Below, one piece after another: positions 18,401 to 27,631 of a stretch of 39,083 bases of DNA. Under the pieces are notes generated by a model. It saw nothing but the letters and a program-made list of their open reading frames with translations, was not told the DNA's origin and did no database searches. How positions within the stretch are numbered: position 1 is the stretch's first letter; the number at the start of each line of letters is the position of its first letter. Location: positions 78,108-117,190 of the forward strand of contig JAFECS010000019.1 of the NCBI GenBank assembly GCA_018241965.1, read 5' to 3'. Both the position numbers and the translations under genes were made by a program. Source of the DNA: Pseudomonadota bacterium (GTDB lineage Bacteria > Pseudomonadota > Gammaproteobacteria > Berkiellales > Berkiellaceae).

Positions 18401-18641
18401 TAAAACCCACAATGCAGGAGAATCCCTTGAAAAAGCTGTCATTGGATCTGCTGCTGTACGTGCAAGACCAATTATTCTTACGGCAATTGCAGCAATTTTA
18501 GGTGCGTTTTTTATTCTAGATGATCCCATTTTCAATGGCTTGGCCATCAGCCTTATTTTTGGCATATTAGTTTCTACATTGTTGACTTTAGTTATTATTC
18601 CTTTACTTTATTATTGTTATTTGCTGATACAAGCAAGATAA
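15468..18641 (+). CDS. RND efflux pump permease (AcrB-like superfamily)
   Basis: 1057 residues, the usual RND length, with 12 transmembrane segments in two halves and two large periplasmic loops. Start of the first loop: PREEEPQINVTMANVFIPFPGASALDVEN, seen in the branch of RND pumps that is not AcrB itself. The proton-relay pair D421-D422 lies in GILVDDAIVIVENIHRH (AcrB D407/D408). The second half has the matching GMIALAGIIVRNSILLVDFIN and RARPIILTAIAAILGAFF segments. It works with the adaptor just upstream as a tripartite exporter; substrate unknown. Start ATG is inside the adaptor's 3' end, so translation is probably coupled. Confidence 0.92.
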   Translation: MENHNHKLGITGTIAAFFQNSALTPLLAIVCLLLGLFASLITPREEEPQINVTMANVFIPFPGASALDVENLATNPMEQVLGEIEGVDHIYSISRPGMAVLTVQYKVGVPRTEALVRLYNAIYSNQDWRPQHLGILSPLVKPKGIDDVPIVTLTLWTKDPMRGAIDLKQIAHALESELKRIPGTRNVNTIGGPEQIAFVAIDPQKMNARGLSISELRQALSNTNYALQSSSVITNNENIPVQAGEFLTNVSELAQLVVGSHDGKPIYLQDVATINYGPSENQNYVWIAKPENDGVSYAPSVTLSISKKPGENAVVIADKILSHIRQLQGSFIPEGVEITTTRNYGATADDKASTLIHKLIFATISVIALVLITLGRKEAVIVGAAVVITLATTLFASMMWGFTLNRVSLFALIFSIGILVDDAIVIVENIHRHMVKFNENLMQIIPRAVDEVGGPTILATLTVIAALIPMAFVSGLMGPYMSPIPINASMGMLISLLVALTFTPWMSLKLLTNHSNKKAIADGLSDKSFVFFEKIMVPFLGPNKKNRFKLAGVVVLSILLAISLIFFKLVILKMLPFDNKSEIQIVVKLPEGSALEKTNSVLHDLTNYLLTVPEVTDIEAYAGTASPIGFNGLVRQYYLRQDPNLGDLQVNLKDKKERKRTSHDIAKAIRQPLNQIAKQNGATIEIVEVPPGPPVLAPIVAEIYGPDYNGLIRTAKNIRTEFEKTNGIVDIDDTIVAQTPRIIAKIDQSKAALLGVNQADVVAAINAALAGDDVTFMHTGHAKYPIPIRLMLTAANKADMHDVLSLKVRSAFGKLIPLSEIVILEKTDLEQDIYHKDLLPVVYVKGDMAGHIDSPLYGMFSIMQSLKNMQQFFIHQPENTYFYSLKWDGEWQITYETFRDMGLAYSVGLILIYLLIVAQFRSYVVPLIIMAPIPLTIIGILPGHALLGAQFTATSMIGMIALAGIIVRNSILLVDFINKTHNAGESLEKAVIGSAAVRARPIILTAIAAILGAFFILDDPIFNGLAISLIFGILVSTLLTLVIIPLLYYCYLLIQAR

Positions 18642-18665
18642 ACTTGCATCAAGGATACTCTTAGG

Positions 18666-18884
18666 ATGAAACAGATTTGTAAAATTATTTTTTTATCTAT
18701 TTTGGTTGGCTTTATGTACCCCGTGTTCGCAAGCGATACCCCTCAAGGAGCGATTGATAACTGTGCTGACAAAGATGAAGGAGATGCTTGCGACTTCATG
18801 AACTCAGAAGGGGTCACCTTAGATGGTTTTTGTATCGCACAAAGCGATAACAAAGGGTACCTCGCTTGTGTTCCTTCCGAATAA
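18666..18884 (+). CDS. Small secreted Cys protein of the RND operon
   Basis: 72 residues, Sec signal peptide at 1-22 (KQICKIIFLSILVGFMYPVFA). The mature part has four Cys in the pattern DNCADKDEGDACDF, GFC, LACVPSE, which suggests two disulfides. Similar tiny proteins with a 'C-x(n)-G-D-A-C ... G-x-C ... L-A-C-V-P' layout are found as orphan periplasmic proteins in other proteobacteria. It lies 24 bases after the permease and is probably the last gene of the operon. AAGGA 10 bases upstream. Role unknown, perhaps a periplasmic accessory to the pump. Confidence 0.7.
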   Translation: MKQICKIIFLSILVGFMYPVFASDTPQGAIDNCADKDEGDACDFMNSEGVTLDGFCIAQSDNKGYLACVPSE

Positions 18885-19002
18885 GAATTCAGCAAACCAA
18901 CATATCAAGCAATCTATACTCGCTCCATAAATAAAATGGAAACAGCAGTTAAAAATCGTTAAAATTTGCCCTTTGTTTGCAACGAAGTAGGTCCCTATTC
19001 CT

Positions 19003-20334
19003 GTGGAAAAGCATTTGTATATTGAAACTTGGGGCTGCCAGATGAATGAGTATGACTCTAAACGCATGGCAGAATTACTCGAGGCCAGCCATGGATTAAA
19101 GTTGTCTAACTCCCCTGAAAATGCTGATGTACTGTTAATGAATACTTGCTCGATTCGGGAAAAGGCTCAAGAAAAAGTATTTTCGCGCTTAGGCCAGTGG
19201 CGTGAACTCAAAGAAACCAATCCTTCACTCATCATTGGTGTGGGCGGGTGCGTTGCCAGTCAAGAGGGTGATGCTATCCGAAAACGTGCCCCTTATGTGG
19301 ACATCGTATTTGGTCCACAGACATTACATCGATTACCTCTGCTGATTAACAATGTTAAACGTCACGGCAAAGCGGCTATTGATGTTAGTTTTCCTTTAAT
19401 TGAAAAGTTTGATTGTTTACCAGATCCCAAAGTTGATGGCCCTTGTGCATTTGTTTCTATACAAGAAGGTTGTAGTAAATATTGTTCCTATTGTATCGTT
19501 CCTTATACACGCGGCGAAGAAGTGAATCGTCCTTTAGATGATGTTATTGCAGAAGTGATGCATTTGGCATCTCATGGTGTAAAAGAAATTACCCTGCTTG
19601 GTCAAAATGTAAATGCTTATCAAGGGAAAATGCATGATGGTCATATCGCAGATTTAGCCTTATTGATACGTTATGTTTCAGCCATCAACGGCATAGAGCG
19701 GATCCGTTATACCACTTCTCATCCTAATGAATTTTCAACAAGTTTAATAAATGTATATGCGGATGTCCCTACTTTGGTAAATCATGTACACTTACCCGTA
19801 CAAAGCGGCAGTGATAGAATTTTAAGCTTAATGGGACGTAACCATACGGCACTGGAATATAAATCAAAAATCCGTGCTTTACGTAAAATCAGACCAACGT
19901 TATGCGTTTCATCAGATTTTATCGTTGGTTACCCAGGCGAAACGGATGCTGATTTTAAAGCCACTTTAGATCTCATTGATGCTATTGAATTTGATCTGTC
20001 TTATTGCTTTATGTATAGCCCGCGCCCTGGGACGTTGGCTGCCACACTGCCAGACCAGGTGGACCCCGAAGTGAAAAAAGAACGCTTAACACGATTACAA
20101 GAACGTTTGGCCTTCCATGCCAATAAGATAAGCCAAGCTATGGTGGGCACCAAAGAGCGCGTTATTGTCATCAGCCCTTCAAAGAAAAGTCCTGAAAAGG
20201 AAGTCTATGGCAGAACAGAAAACAATAGAGCTGTGCATTTTATCGGTAGTAAAGATTTGATAGGCCAGTTTGTGGATGTGCACATAATCCAAGCAAGACC
20301 CAACTCCTTAAGAGGAGAATTGGTTGGATTGTAA
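19003..20334 (+). CDS. miaB: tRNA-2-methylthio-N6-dimethylallyladenosine synthase MiaB
   Basis: 443 residues. Radical-SAM enzyme that methylthiolates i6A37 of tRNAs reading UNN codons. N-terminal UPF0004 cluster ligands C12 ([10 protein letters not shown]), C49 ([10 protein letters not shown]) and C83 (GGCVAS); radical-SAM cluster C157/C161/C164 in [17 protein letters not shown]-terminal TRAM domain (about 375-443). The start is GTG at 19003, matching the family N-terminus ([18 protein letters not shown]); the ribosome site is weak. First gene of the long conserved block; a gap of about 120 bases separates it from the RND operon and probably holds its promoter. Confidence 0.97.
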   Translation: MEKHLYIETWGCQMNEYDSKRMAELLEASHGLKLSNSPENADVLLMNTCSIREKAQEKVFSRLGQWRELKETNPSLIIGVGGCVASQEGDAIRKRAPYVDIVFGPQTLHRLPLLINNVKRHGKAAIDVSFPLIEKFDCLPDPKVDGPCAFVSIQEGCSKYCSYCIVPYTRGEEVNRPLDDVIAEVMHLASHGVKEITLLGQNVNAYQGKMHDGHIADLALLIRYVSAINGIERIRYTTSHPNEFSTSLINVYADVPTLVNHVHLPVQSGSDRILSLMGRNHTALEYKSKIRALRKIRPTLCVSSDFIVGYPGETDADFKATLDLIDAIEFDLSYCFMYSPRPGTLAATLPDQVDPEVKKERLTRLQERLAFHANKISQAMVGTKERVIVISPSKKSPEKEVYGRTENNRAVHFIGSKDLIGQFVDVHIIQARPNSLRGELVGL

Positions 20335-20402
20335 GTTATTGATTATTAATTAATTTATTTAAGAGGTAGGATGCGTGCTTTGCAGGTAATTCATTAAGAG
20401 TT

Positions 20403-21467
20403 ATGCTTAAAGATGAACCCCTTATCATAAGGCAATCAGGAACGCACTTGAGCGAGAAAGTTAGTTTTTGTGAAATTTCATTAACCCCTATTGATAACCG
20501 CAGATTAATGAGTCTTTGTGGTCATGTAGATGAACACTTGCGCCAGATAGAACGTCGCCTTGGGGTTGAAATTAGCAATCGTGGCAATACTTTCCAAATC
20601 ATGGGCACCAAAGAAGCCGTCCATCTTACCCATAACCTGATAAACAACCTTTATGCACAAACAGAAAATGGCACCGAGTTAACCCCCTCAATCGTTCATT
20701 TATCCTTACAAGAAAGTGTGCAAATGCTAGAAAAATCTAAATCACATCAAATCCAGACATCGTATCTTGATGAGATGATACCTGGCTCTGAATTAACCGT
20801 TAAAACACGTCATGGTTTAATTAAACCACACAGTAAAAATCAATATCATTATCTTAAAAGCATTGCCAGCCATGACATCAATTTTGGCATTGGTCCTGCT
20901 GGCACAGGGAAAACATATTTAGCCGTTGCCATGGCAGTAAAAGCCTTAGAATCTGAAAGAGTCAGACGAATTGTCTTAGTCAGACCTGCTGTAGAAGCTG
21001 GCGAGCGGCTTGGCTTTTTACCTGGTGATTTAAGTCAAAAAATTGATCCCTATTTAAGGCCTTTATATGATGCGCTTTATGAAATGCTTGGCTTTGAAAA
21101 GGTAAGCAAGCTTATGGATAGGAACATCATTGAACTTGCCCCCTTGGCCTATATGCGTGGCAGAACACTCAATGATGCTTTTATTATTTTAGATGAAAGT
21201 CAAAATACCACTCGTGAACAAATGAAAATGTTCCTCACCCGATTAGGCTTTGGCTCAACAGCCGTTATCACCGGCGATATTACACAAGTAGATTTGCCCA
21301 AAGGTACTGTTTGCGGATTAAACCATGCTATCAGTGTACTTAAAGATATTCCCGAAATGAGTTTTACCTTTTTTGACGCAACCGATGTTGTTAGACATCC
21401 TTTAGTGCAGCGCGTTGTCGAAGCTTATGAACGTTATGAAAATTCCTCTAAAGGCACAAAGCCATGA
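20403..21467 (+). CDS. ybeZ: PhoH-like ATPase YbeZ
   Basis: 354 residues. An N-terminal KH-like/R3H-type RNA-binding region (about 30-90) is followed by the PhoH ATPase core, with Walker A GPAGTGKT at 164-171, RPAVEAGERLGFLPGDL, and Walker B-like FIILDESQNTT. The family acts with YbeY in rRNA processing. The next gene ybeY overlaps by 4 bases (ATGA), so the two are translationally coupled. A 68-base gap separates it from miaB; only a weak AAGAG ribosome site is seen. Confidence 0.95.
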   Translation: MLKDEPLIIRQSGTHLSEKVSFCEISLTPIDNRRLMSLCGHVDEHLRQIERRLGVEISNRGNTFQIMGTKEAVHLTHNLINNLYAQTENGTELTPSIVHLSLQESVQMLEKSKSHQIQTSYLDEMIPGSELTVKTRHGLIKPHSKNQYHYLKSIASHDINFGIGPAGTGKTYLAVAMAVKALESERVRRIVLVRPAVEAGERLGFLPGDLSQKIDPYLRPLYDALYEMLGFEKVSKLMDRNIIELAPLAYMRGRTLNDAFIILDESQNTTREQMKMFLTRLGFGSTAVITGDITQVDLPKGTVCGLNHAISVLKDIPEMSFTFFDATDVVRHPLVQRVVEAYERYENSSKGTKP

Positions 21468-21922
21468 CAGATTTTGACGTTCAAATAGCAACCAAGGTGT
21501 CATGTCCGTCGAGAAAACAAATAAAAAACTGGATAAAGATAGCCCTTGATGAACAAAAAAAGAAAGGCTCACTCGTCGTAAGAATTGTCGACGAAGAAGA
21601 AATGACTACATTGAATCATCAGTATAGAAAAAAAGAAAAACCCACCAACGTGTTATCGTTTAAGAGCCAACTGCCTCCTGACTTGGGCGCTGATGTTTTA
21701 GGCGATATTGTTATCTGTGCAAGTGTTGTAGCCACTGAATCACTGGCTCAAAAAAAATCCCTTGAACAGCATTGGGCACATATGGTGGTGCATGGCGTGT
21801 TGCATTTACTGGGCTATGATCATGAAAATGATATTGATGCTCAAATCATGGAAAATCACGAAATTGCAATACTCGATAAGTTAGGTTTTCCCTCCCCGTA
21901 CAGAGAAGAAACACATGAGTGA
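21464..21922 (+). CDS. ybeY: Endoribonuclease YbeY
   Basis: 152 residues, standard length. The metal-binding signature HGVLHLLGYDH gives zinc ligands H110, H114 and H120. Single-strand endoribonuclease needed for 16S rRNA 3' end maturation and 70S quality control. Also present: TNVLSFKSQLP and LGDIVICASVV, conserved in the family. Overlaps ybeZ by 4 bases and ybeX by 8 bases. Confidence 0.96.
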   Translation: MTDFDVQIATKVSCPSRKQIKNWIKIALDEQKKKGSLVVRIVDEEEMTTLNHQYRKKEKPTNVLSFKSQLPPDLGADVLGDIVICASVVATESLAQKKSLEQHWAHMVVHGVLHLLGYDHENDIDAQIMENHEIAILDKLGFPSPYREETHE

Positions 21923-22754
21923 AGATAATGGGGCTCAAAATCCAGGATGGCTTAAAAGATTAAGCAGTGCATTAGGAAAACAACCTAAGACTCGCGATGA
22001 ATTACTTGAATTTTTAAGAGATTCTTCACAAGATCTGCTTTCTCCTGATTCATTACGAATGATGGAAGGTGTATTTCAAATTTCGGACATGATGGTCAGT
22101 GAGATTATGCTTCCCAGAGCAGAAATGGTGGTGGTGCAAAAAGATGCCTCTTATGAAGAACTTCTCCCTATTGCCATTAAATCTGGGCATTCTCGCATAC
22201 CGGTCATTGGGGAAAACAAGGATGAAGTAATTGGTATACTCATGGCAAAAGATTTATTAATATATTCTTTGCCAGATCAAAGCGAACGCTTTTCTTTAAA
22301 GGATATACTCAGACCTGCCGTTTTTGTGCCTGAAAATAAACGATTAGGCGTACTGTTAAATGAATTCCGTAAAAATAGAAATCACATTGCCATAGTGGTT
22401 GACGAGTATGGTAATGTCTCAGGATTAGTTTCCATCGAAGATATCCTAGAACAAATTGTTGGCGATATTGAAGATGAGCATGATATTGAAAAAGATGTTT
22501 ATATAAAACAACATAAAGATAACACCTATTCAGTTAAAGCGCTTACGCCCATCGAAGAATTTAATGATTTTTTTGGGACTTCGCTAAAAGATGATGAATA
22601 TGACACGATTGGAGGACTTGTCTTACAAGGTTTTGGTCACCTGCCTAAGCGCGGAGAAACAATTACCGTTAACGACATTACTTTTAAAGTGTTACGTGCC
22701 AATAATCGACGTATTCAAGTGTTACAAACTGAACTAGTTCCAATTATTAAATAA
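21915..22754 (+). CDS. ybeX: CorC/YbeX CBS-domain protein
   Basis: 279 residues. Two CBS domains (about 65-130 and 135-190; MVSEIMLPRAEMVVV, GHSRIPVIGENKDEVIGILMAKDLL, FRKNRNHIAIVVDEYGNVSGLVSIEDILEQIVGDI) and a C-terminal CorC_HlyC transporter-associated domain (about 205-279). Soluble, with no transmembrane segment. Linked to Mg2+/Co2+ efflux and, through its neighbours, ribosome maturation. ATG lies inside the end of ybeY. Confidence 0.94.
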   Translation: MSEDNGAQNPGWLKRLSSALGKQPKTRDELLEFLRDSSQDLLSPDSLRMMEGVFQISDMMVSEIMLPRAEMVVVQKDASYEELLPIAIKSGHSRIPVIGENKDEVIGILMAKDLLIYSLPDQSERFSLKDILRPAVFVPENKRLGVLLNEFRKNRNHIAIVVDEYGNVSGLVSIEDILEQIVGDIEDEHDIEKDVYIKQHKDNTYSVKALTPIEEFNDFFGTSLKDDEYDTIGGLVLQGFGHLPKRGETITVNDITFKVLRANNRRIQVLQTELVPIIK

Positions 22755-22778
22755 ACGATAAGCATACAGGGATTCAAC

Positions 22779-24362
22779 ATGAAGGATCTTATCAAAAAAA
22801 TAAAACCTTATTTACCTTATCTTATTGCCCTGATTGGCGGTGGCATTTTAACTTATGCCTTTGCCCCTTATGATATTGGCATCGCAGGGATCATTTCCCT
22901 CAGTATTTTATTATGGGCTATCACCAAACAGCCCCCTAAAAAAGCGTTTTATATTGGCTGGTGCTACGGCTTAGGCATGTTTGGCATGGGAGTCAATTGG
23001 GTCTTTTTTAGTATTCATGTTTATGGAAATACCGCTCCTTGGTTAGCCGCTATTATTACAGGCCTATTTGTTATTTTAATGGGTATATATCCTGCGCTAT
23101 TTTCTTGGACATTAAATAAATTTTTTAACAAGCATGATCTGGTGCGCACGCTTGTTATTTTCCCTGCACTGTGGACAGTTTTTGAAATTGCTCGAGGATG
23201 GTTGTTTACAGGGTTTCCCTGGCTCTATCTTGGTTATTCGCAAATGGGCTCGCAATTACATTCTTTTGCCCCCATAGGAAGTGTTTTTGCCGTTTCCTGG
23301 GCAGCAGCGCTTGTGTCTAGCCTCTTATATAACATCATTATGTATTATTTTGAAAATAAGAGTACCCCCAAATTGCGCAATCAACTTTTTGCCACTTTAT
23401 TGGGTGTGTGGGTGATCGCCTTTGGATGCGGCAAAATCAAAGGCACAGAAGTTTCAGACGAAGTCATCGAAGTTGCCCTGGTTCAAGGCAATATCCCTCA
23501 GATGATGCGCTGGGATCCTGAGCATGTTGCCAATATTGTACAAACCTATCGCACTCTAACAGACAAAGTACTGGGGACAACTCAAATCATTGTTTGGCCA
23601 GAAGGTGCTATCCCGGTACCCTTACCAGAGTCACAACAATTTTTTAGAGAAATGGGCGCATTAGCAAGAGCAAGTCAAGCTGCCTTAATCAGTGGTGTAC
23701 CAACACAGTTAGCCGATCAAAGACATTATTACAATTCAATTGTTGCCGTTGGTTTAGCTGGCCCAAATAATAATGGTTGTGAAAACTATGAGATGCCAGG
23801 TTGTAGTTATGATAAAAGTCATTTAGTGCCTTTTGGGGAATATGTGCCTTTTGAAAGCATATTACGCGGCATTATTGCCTTTTTAAATTTACCCATGTCA
23901 AGCTTTGTAGAAGGCCCAAGTAACCAATCACCTTTAATCGCGCAAGGTTTACATTTTGCCCCCGCTTTATGCTACGAGATTGCTTATCCGTTTTATGTGC
24001 AACACATTTCCAAAGAAGCCGATTTTATTCTCACCATCAGTAACGATACTTGGTTTGGGGATACCATCGGTCCCTTACAGCATTTACAAATTGCTCAATT
24101 TCGCGCGCTGGAAACGGGCAAGTATGTTATAAGAGGAACTAATAATGGTTATACAGCGCTAATTCAACCAAACGGTAAAATACAAGCGCTTGCCAATCCT
24201 AATGAAGCAACTGTCCTTGCTGGCGAAGTTACTTTAATGAAGGGACAAACGATTTGGGTACGCTTTGGCATTTGGCCGCTGCTGGCTGCCTTAGTACTCA
24301 CCTTAGGCGGTGGTTATTATTGGCAAGATCGCAAAAGAATGAAGCTGTTTAAAGCAAGATAA
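22779..24362 (+). CDS. lnt: Apolipoprotein N-acyltransferase Lnt
   Basis: 527 residues. Transfers the third acyl chain to lipoproteins at the outer face of the inner membrane. About seven transmembrane segments in the first 215 residues plus one at the C-terminus flank a periplasmic nitrilase domain with the catalytic triad E275 (IVWPEGAIP), K346 (SYDKSHLVPFGEYVP) and C398 (ALCYEIAYP). Family markers FTGFPWLYLGYSQ and SNDTWFGDT...HLQIAQFRALE are intact. The ybeX-lnt order is the standard one; it starts 24 bases after ybeX. RlpA and LptE in this window would be among its substrates. Confidence 0.96.
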   Translation: MKDLIKKIKPYLPYLIALIGGGILTYAFAPYDIGIAGIISLSILLWAITKQPPKKAFYIGWCYGLGMFGMGVNWVFFSIHVYGNTAPWLAAIITGLFVILMGIYPALFSWTLNKFFNKHDLVRTLVIFPALWTVFEIARGWLFTGFPWLYLGYSQMGSQLHSFAPIGSVFAVSWAAALVSSLLYNIIMYYFENKSTPKLRNQLFATLLGVWVIAFGCGKIKGTEVSDEVIEVALVQGNIPQMMRWDPEHVANIVQTYRTLTDKVLGTTQIIVWPEGAIPVPLPESQQFFREMGALARASQAALISGVPTQLADQRHYYNSIVAVGLAGPNNNGCENYEMPGCSYDKSHLVPFGEYVPFESILRGIIAFLNLPMSSFVEGPSNQSPLIAQGLHFAPALCYEIAYPFYVQHISKEADFILTISNDTWFGDTIGPLQHLQIAQFRALETGKYVIRGTNNGYTALIQPNGKIQALANPNEATVLAGEVTLMKGQTIWVRFGIWPLLAALVLTLGGGYYWQDRKRMKLFKAR

Positions 24363-24368
24363 CAAACA

Positions 24369-24575
24369 TTAATCAACGCCTGAAAATCCCATTCCTGAGG
24401 CAGCCCCTATGGCTGCCCCTACAAGGGCCCCCACGATTTTAAAGGGTAAAAGAACAATGCTGGCAACTGCCTCGCTGGCAGCAGAATTGCCTACAGCGGT
24501 TTTAGTCGTATTGGAGGCACAGCCAACACCAAGGACCAACACCACCAAGAGTACAGATAATTTCCTTTTTTGCAT
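24369..24575 (-). CDS. Small putative lipoprotein with Gly-rich C-terminus
   Basis: 68 residues. A hydrophobic N-terminus ends in LVLGVGCAS, a lipobox-like sequence with the Cys at 19 (Gly at -3 is not ideal). After a short Ser/Ala/Asn linker comes a hydrophobic Gly/Ala segment (LLPFKIVGALVGAAIGAASGMGF) like the glycine-zipper tails of small outer-membrane proteins. Convergent with lnt, 6 bases between stops, and divergent from leuS. No family recognised. It is inserted between lnt and leuS, which are usually co-directional neighbours. Confidence 0.6.
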   Translation of the reverse strand: MQKRKLSVLLVVLVLGVGCASNTTKTAVGNSAASEAVASIVLLPFKIVGALVGAAIGAASGMGFSGVD

Positions 24576-24590
24576 GTTTAATCCCTTAAT

Positions 24591-24622
24591 TTGCCTTATT
24601 TCTCCAATTTAGGAATGATACT
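24591..24622 (+). promoter_or_regulatory. Possible leuS promoter region
   Basis: In the 83-base gap between the divergent small lipoprotein gene and leuS, TTGCCT (24591) is followed by AATGAT (24614) at 17-base spacing, with an alternative -10 GATACT (24617). Neither match is strong. No T-box or attenuator structure fits in the leader. Confidence 0.3.
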
Positions 24623-24658
24623 ATAGCTATACCGACTAACATTATTAAAAAAAAGACT

Positions 24659-27124
24659 ATGCAAGAGCATTACCATCCAGCCGAGATTGAACAACAAACT
24701 CAAGCCTATTGGGAACAACATAACAGTTTTACGGTGAAAGAAGATCCCAAAAAGGAAAAATTTTACTGCCTAAGTATGTTCCCTTACCCAAGTGGGCACT
24801 TACATGTAGGCCACGTGCGCAACTATACCCTAGGCGATGTGATTGCCCGATTTTGGCGTATGCAAAACAAAAATGTGTTACACCCTATTGGTTGGGATGC
24901 TTTTGGTCTACCGGCAGAAAATGCCGCCCTCAAACATCAAGTCCCCCCTAGCGTTTGGACCTATGACAATATTGCGCATATGCGCAAACAATTTAAGAGC
25001 TTAGGTTTATCTTTTGATTGGTCAAGAGAAATTGCCACCTGTGCCCCAGATTATTACCGTTGGGAACAATGGTTATTTATTAAAATGTATGAAAAGGGTT
25101 TGGTTTACAAAAAAAATTCTGTCGTAAACTGGGATCCGGTTGATCAAACAGTCTTGGCCAATGAGCAAGTAATTGATGGTCGCGGATGGCGATCTGGCGC
25201 TAAAGTAGAAAGGCGCGCCATCCCTCAATGGTTTTTAAAAATCACCGATTATGCTCAAGAATTACTTGATTCTCTTGATCACATGCCAGGCTGGCCAGAA
25301 CAAGTGCGCACTATGCAACGTAATTGGATTGGCCGCTCAGAAGGGGTCTCTTTCCAATTTGCTGTTGAAAATGATATTTTTTCCCCCATTGACGTATATA
25401 CCACACGTATTGATACCTTAATGGGCGTCACTTATATTGCCGTGGCTCCACAACACCCTTTGATTGAAATTGCTTTAAAACAAAATCCGAGTTTACAAAG
25501 TTTCATTGATCAATGCCGAAATATAAAAGTTGCCGAAGCAGATTTAGCAACCTTGGAAAAAGAAGGTAAACCTACAGGTTTATACGCACTTCATCCCATC
25601 ACCCAGGAACGTTTACCGATTTGGGTAGCAAATTATGTGGTGATGGATTATGGCTCAGGTGCTGTAATGGCTGTGCCTGCTCATGATCAGCGCGATTATG
25701 AATTTGCTAAAAAATATCAATTGCCTATAAAAGAGGTCATTTTGCCACCCGATGGCACTGCCTCTTCGCTTGATAAACAAGCGTGGACTACTTTAGAGGG
25801 TAAATTAATAAACTCTGGTATTTTTGACAATTTGTCGCCCGCTCAAGCCCTGGTAAAAATTGCTGACTACTTAGCGCAAAAAGGTATTGGCAAAAAACAA
25901 ATCAATTATCGCTTACGCGATTGGGGCGTTTCCAGGCAACGATATTGGGGCGCGCCCATCCCCATGATTGAATGCCCTCATTGTGGCACGGTACCTGTTC
26001 CTGAAAAAGACTTACCCGTGAGACTCCCAGAAGGCGTTACCCCTCAAGGCGCAAGCTCCATTTTGACGCAAATGCCAGAATTTTATGAAGTGAATTGCCC
26101 ACGCTGCCAACAAAAAGCACGTCGTGAGACCGATACCTTTGACACCTTTATGGAATCGTCTTGGTATTATGCGCGTTATACTTGCCCAGATTCACACCAA
26201 CACATTTTCGATGACAGAGTGCATTACTGGACCCCTGTCGATCAATATATTGGCGGTATTGAACACGCCATTTTGCATTTGTTGTATTCTCGCTTTTTAC
26301 ATAAGGTATTGCGCGATCTGAAATTGGTGAAAAGCGATGAGCCATTTACCAATCTGCTTACCCAAGGCATGGTATTGAAAGATGGCAGTAAAATGTCCAA
26401 ATCCAAAGGCAATACCGTTGACCCACAAATGTTAATCGACCAATTTGGGGCCGACACCGTGCGCTTATTTATTATGTTCGCAGCGCCTCCTGAGCAATCA
26501 TTAGAATGGTCTGATACCGGTGTTGAAGGGGCTTTTCGCTTTTTAAAACGTTTATGGCGTTTAGTGGCTTTGCATGTGAGTGAACATGGGTTAACTGAAA
26601 CAACCCTTGCTGGCACTGCATTGAATGATAAGCAAAAAAATCTAAATAGACATATTCATGAAACCATCTATAAAGTCACCGATGATCTCAAACGGCGCTA
26701 TACATTTAATACCGCCATCGCAGCAGTGATGGAATTAGTCAATGCCACCTCAAGTTTCGCAGTGGAAGATGCTGCAGACATAAAAGTGAAGCAAGCAGCG
26801 CTTGAAGCTATTGTATTGATGTTATCGCCAATTGTCCCCCACATCACTCATGTATTGTGGCATAGGCTTGGAAAGTCCGGGGCGATTATGGATGTCACCT
26901 GGCCTGAAGTTGATTCAACGGCTTTAGTTAAAGATGTTATACAAGTGGTAGTACAAATCAATGGTAAAGTACGCGCTAATATAGAGATGCCTGCTAAGGC
27001 GACCGAAGAAACTTTGAAAGAGTCTGCGCTAAATCATGAAAACATCACTAAACACCTGGAGGGTAAAACTATCCGTAAGGTCATTGTGGTAGGGCAAAAA
27101 TTAGTCAATATTGTTGCGAACTAA
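24659..27124 (+). CDS. leuS: Leucyl-tRNA synthetase
   Basis: 821 residues. Class I synthetase: HVGH at 49-52 in [18 protein letters not shown], and KMSKS at 578-582 in [15 protein letters not shown]. The CP1 editing domain (about 220-420) has [17 protein letters not shown] and the [19 protein letters not shown] segment with its conserved Asp; zinc-type Cys ([16 protein letters not shown]) are also present. The N-terminus [12 protein letters not shown] matches the family start. Essential for translation. Its 3' end abuts lptE. Confidence 0.98.
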   Translation: MQEHYHPAEIEQQTQAYWEQHNSFTVKEDPKKEKFYCLSMFPYPSGHLHVGHVRNYTLGDVIARFWRMQNKNVLHPIGWDAFGLPAENAALKHQVPPSVWTYDNIAHMRKQFKSLGLSFDWSREIATCAPDYYRWEQWLFIKMYEKGLVYKKNSVVNWDPVDQTVLANEQVIDGRGWRSGAKVERRAIPQWFLKITDYAQELLDSLDHMPGWPEQVRTMQRNWIGRSEGVSFQFAVENDIFSPIDVYTTRIDTLMGVTYIAVAPQHPLIEIALKQNPSLQSFIDQCRNIKVAEADLATLEKEGKPTGLYALHPITQERLPIWVANYVVMDYGSGAVMAVPAHDQRDYEFAKKYQLPIKEVILPPDGTASSLDKQAWTTLEGKLINSGIFDNLSPAQALVKIADYLAQKGIGKKQINYRLRDWGVSRQRYWGAPIPMIECPHCGTVPVPEKDLPVRLPEGVTPQGASSILTQMPEFYEVNCPRCQQKARRETDTFDTFMESSWYYARYTCPDSHQHIFDDRVHYWTPVDQYIGGIEHAILHLLYSRFLHKVLRDLKLVKSDEPFTNLLTQGMVLKDGSKMSKSKGNTVDPQMLIDQFGADTVRLFIMFAAPPEQSLEWSDTGVEGAFRFLKRLWRLVALHVSEHGLTETTLAGTALNDKQKNLNRHIHETIYKVTDDLKRRYTFNTAIAAVMELVNATSSFAVEDAADIKVKQAALEAIVLMLSPIVPHITHVLWHRLGKSGAIMDVTWPEVDSTALVKDVIQVVVQINGKVRANIEMPAKATEETLKESALNHENITKHLEGKTIRKVIVVGQKLVNIVAN

Positions 27125-27128
27125 TCTG

Positions 27129-27629
27129 ATGCGTAAGTTCATGAAGCAAAAGTTAATCTTTGTTTTCCTATTGTTGCAGGTTTTATGCACCCTTGGCTGC
27201 GGTTTTCATTTAAGACACAGCCAAGCAGAGTTAAGCAAGAAGTACCCCACTATTGTGTTAGTACCCTCTGGCTCCAATACCCTCCATCAAGGGCTCTCGC
27301 GTGCGCTCATCGCCTCTTCAGTACAAGTTTCTGAAAACACGGAAAATATATCTTCGCCTCGTTTAGCCGTTGTTTCACAAAACTTAACCACGCAGCCCCT
27401 TGTCTATGGCCCAGACAGTGAGTTGCGTCGTGAACGACTGAAAATGTCGGTGGTCTTCTCATTTGGTGATAAAGAGATACAACAATTTGAACTTGAGACC
27501 GAGCGCGACAGACAACTTAATCCTAACCAGCATTTAGGAGACAACGCGGAGAAAGTGGTGATTGAACGAGAAATGCAAGCGGATATTATCAGCCAATTGT
27601 TGCGTTACTTAGCCACAAAGCAGTATTAA
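27129..27629 (+). CDS. lptE: LPS-assembly lipoprotein LptE
   Basis: 166 residues from ATG 27129, 4 bases after the leuS stop; ATG 27141 is possible and TTG 27111 inside leuS is less likely. A signal sequence (KQKLIFVFLLLQVLCTLGC) leads to Cys24, followed by GFHLR, the diagnostic start of mature LptE (GCGFHLRH). Plugs the LptD barrel for LPS insertion in the outer membrane. Sequence of the rest is divergent, as usual for this family. Neighbours leuS and holA are the standard context. Confidence 0.92.
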   Translation: MRKFMKQKLIFVFLLLQVLCTLGCGFHLRHSQAELSKKYPTIVLVPSGSNTLHQGLSRALIASSVQVSENTENISSPRLAVVSQNLTTQPLVYGPDSELRRERLKMSVVFSFGDKEIQQFELETERDRQLNPNQHLGDNAEKVVIEREMQADIISQLLRYLATKQY

Positions 27630-27631
27630 TT

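Noticed and set aside
24659..27124. LeuS shorter than the E. coli enzyme as a possible truncation
   Set aside because: All signature motifs and the C-terminal domain are present; lengths near 820 are normal in related bacteria.
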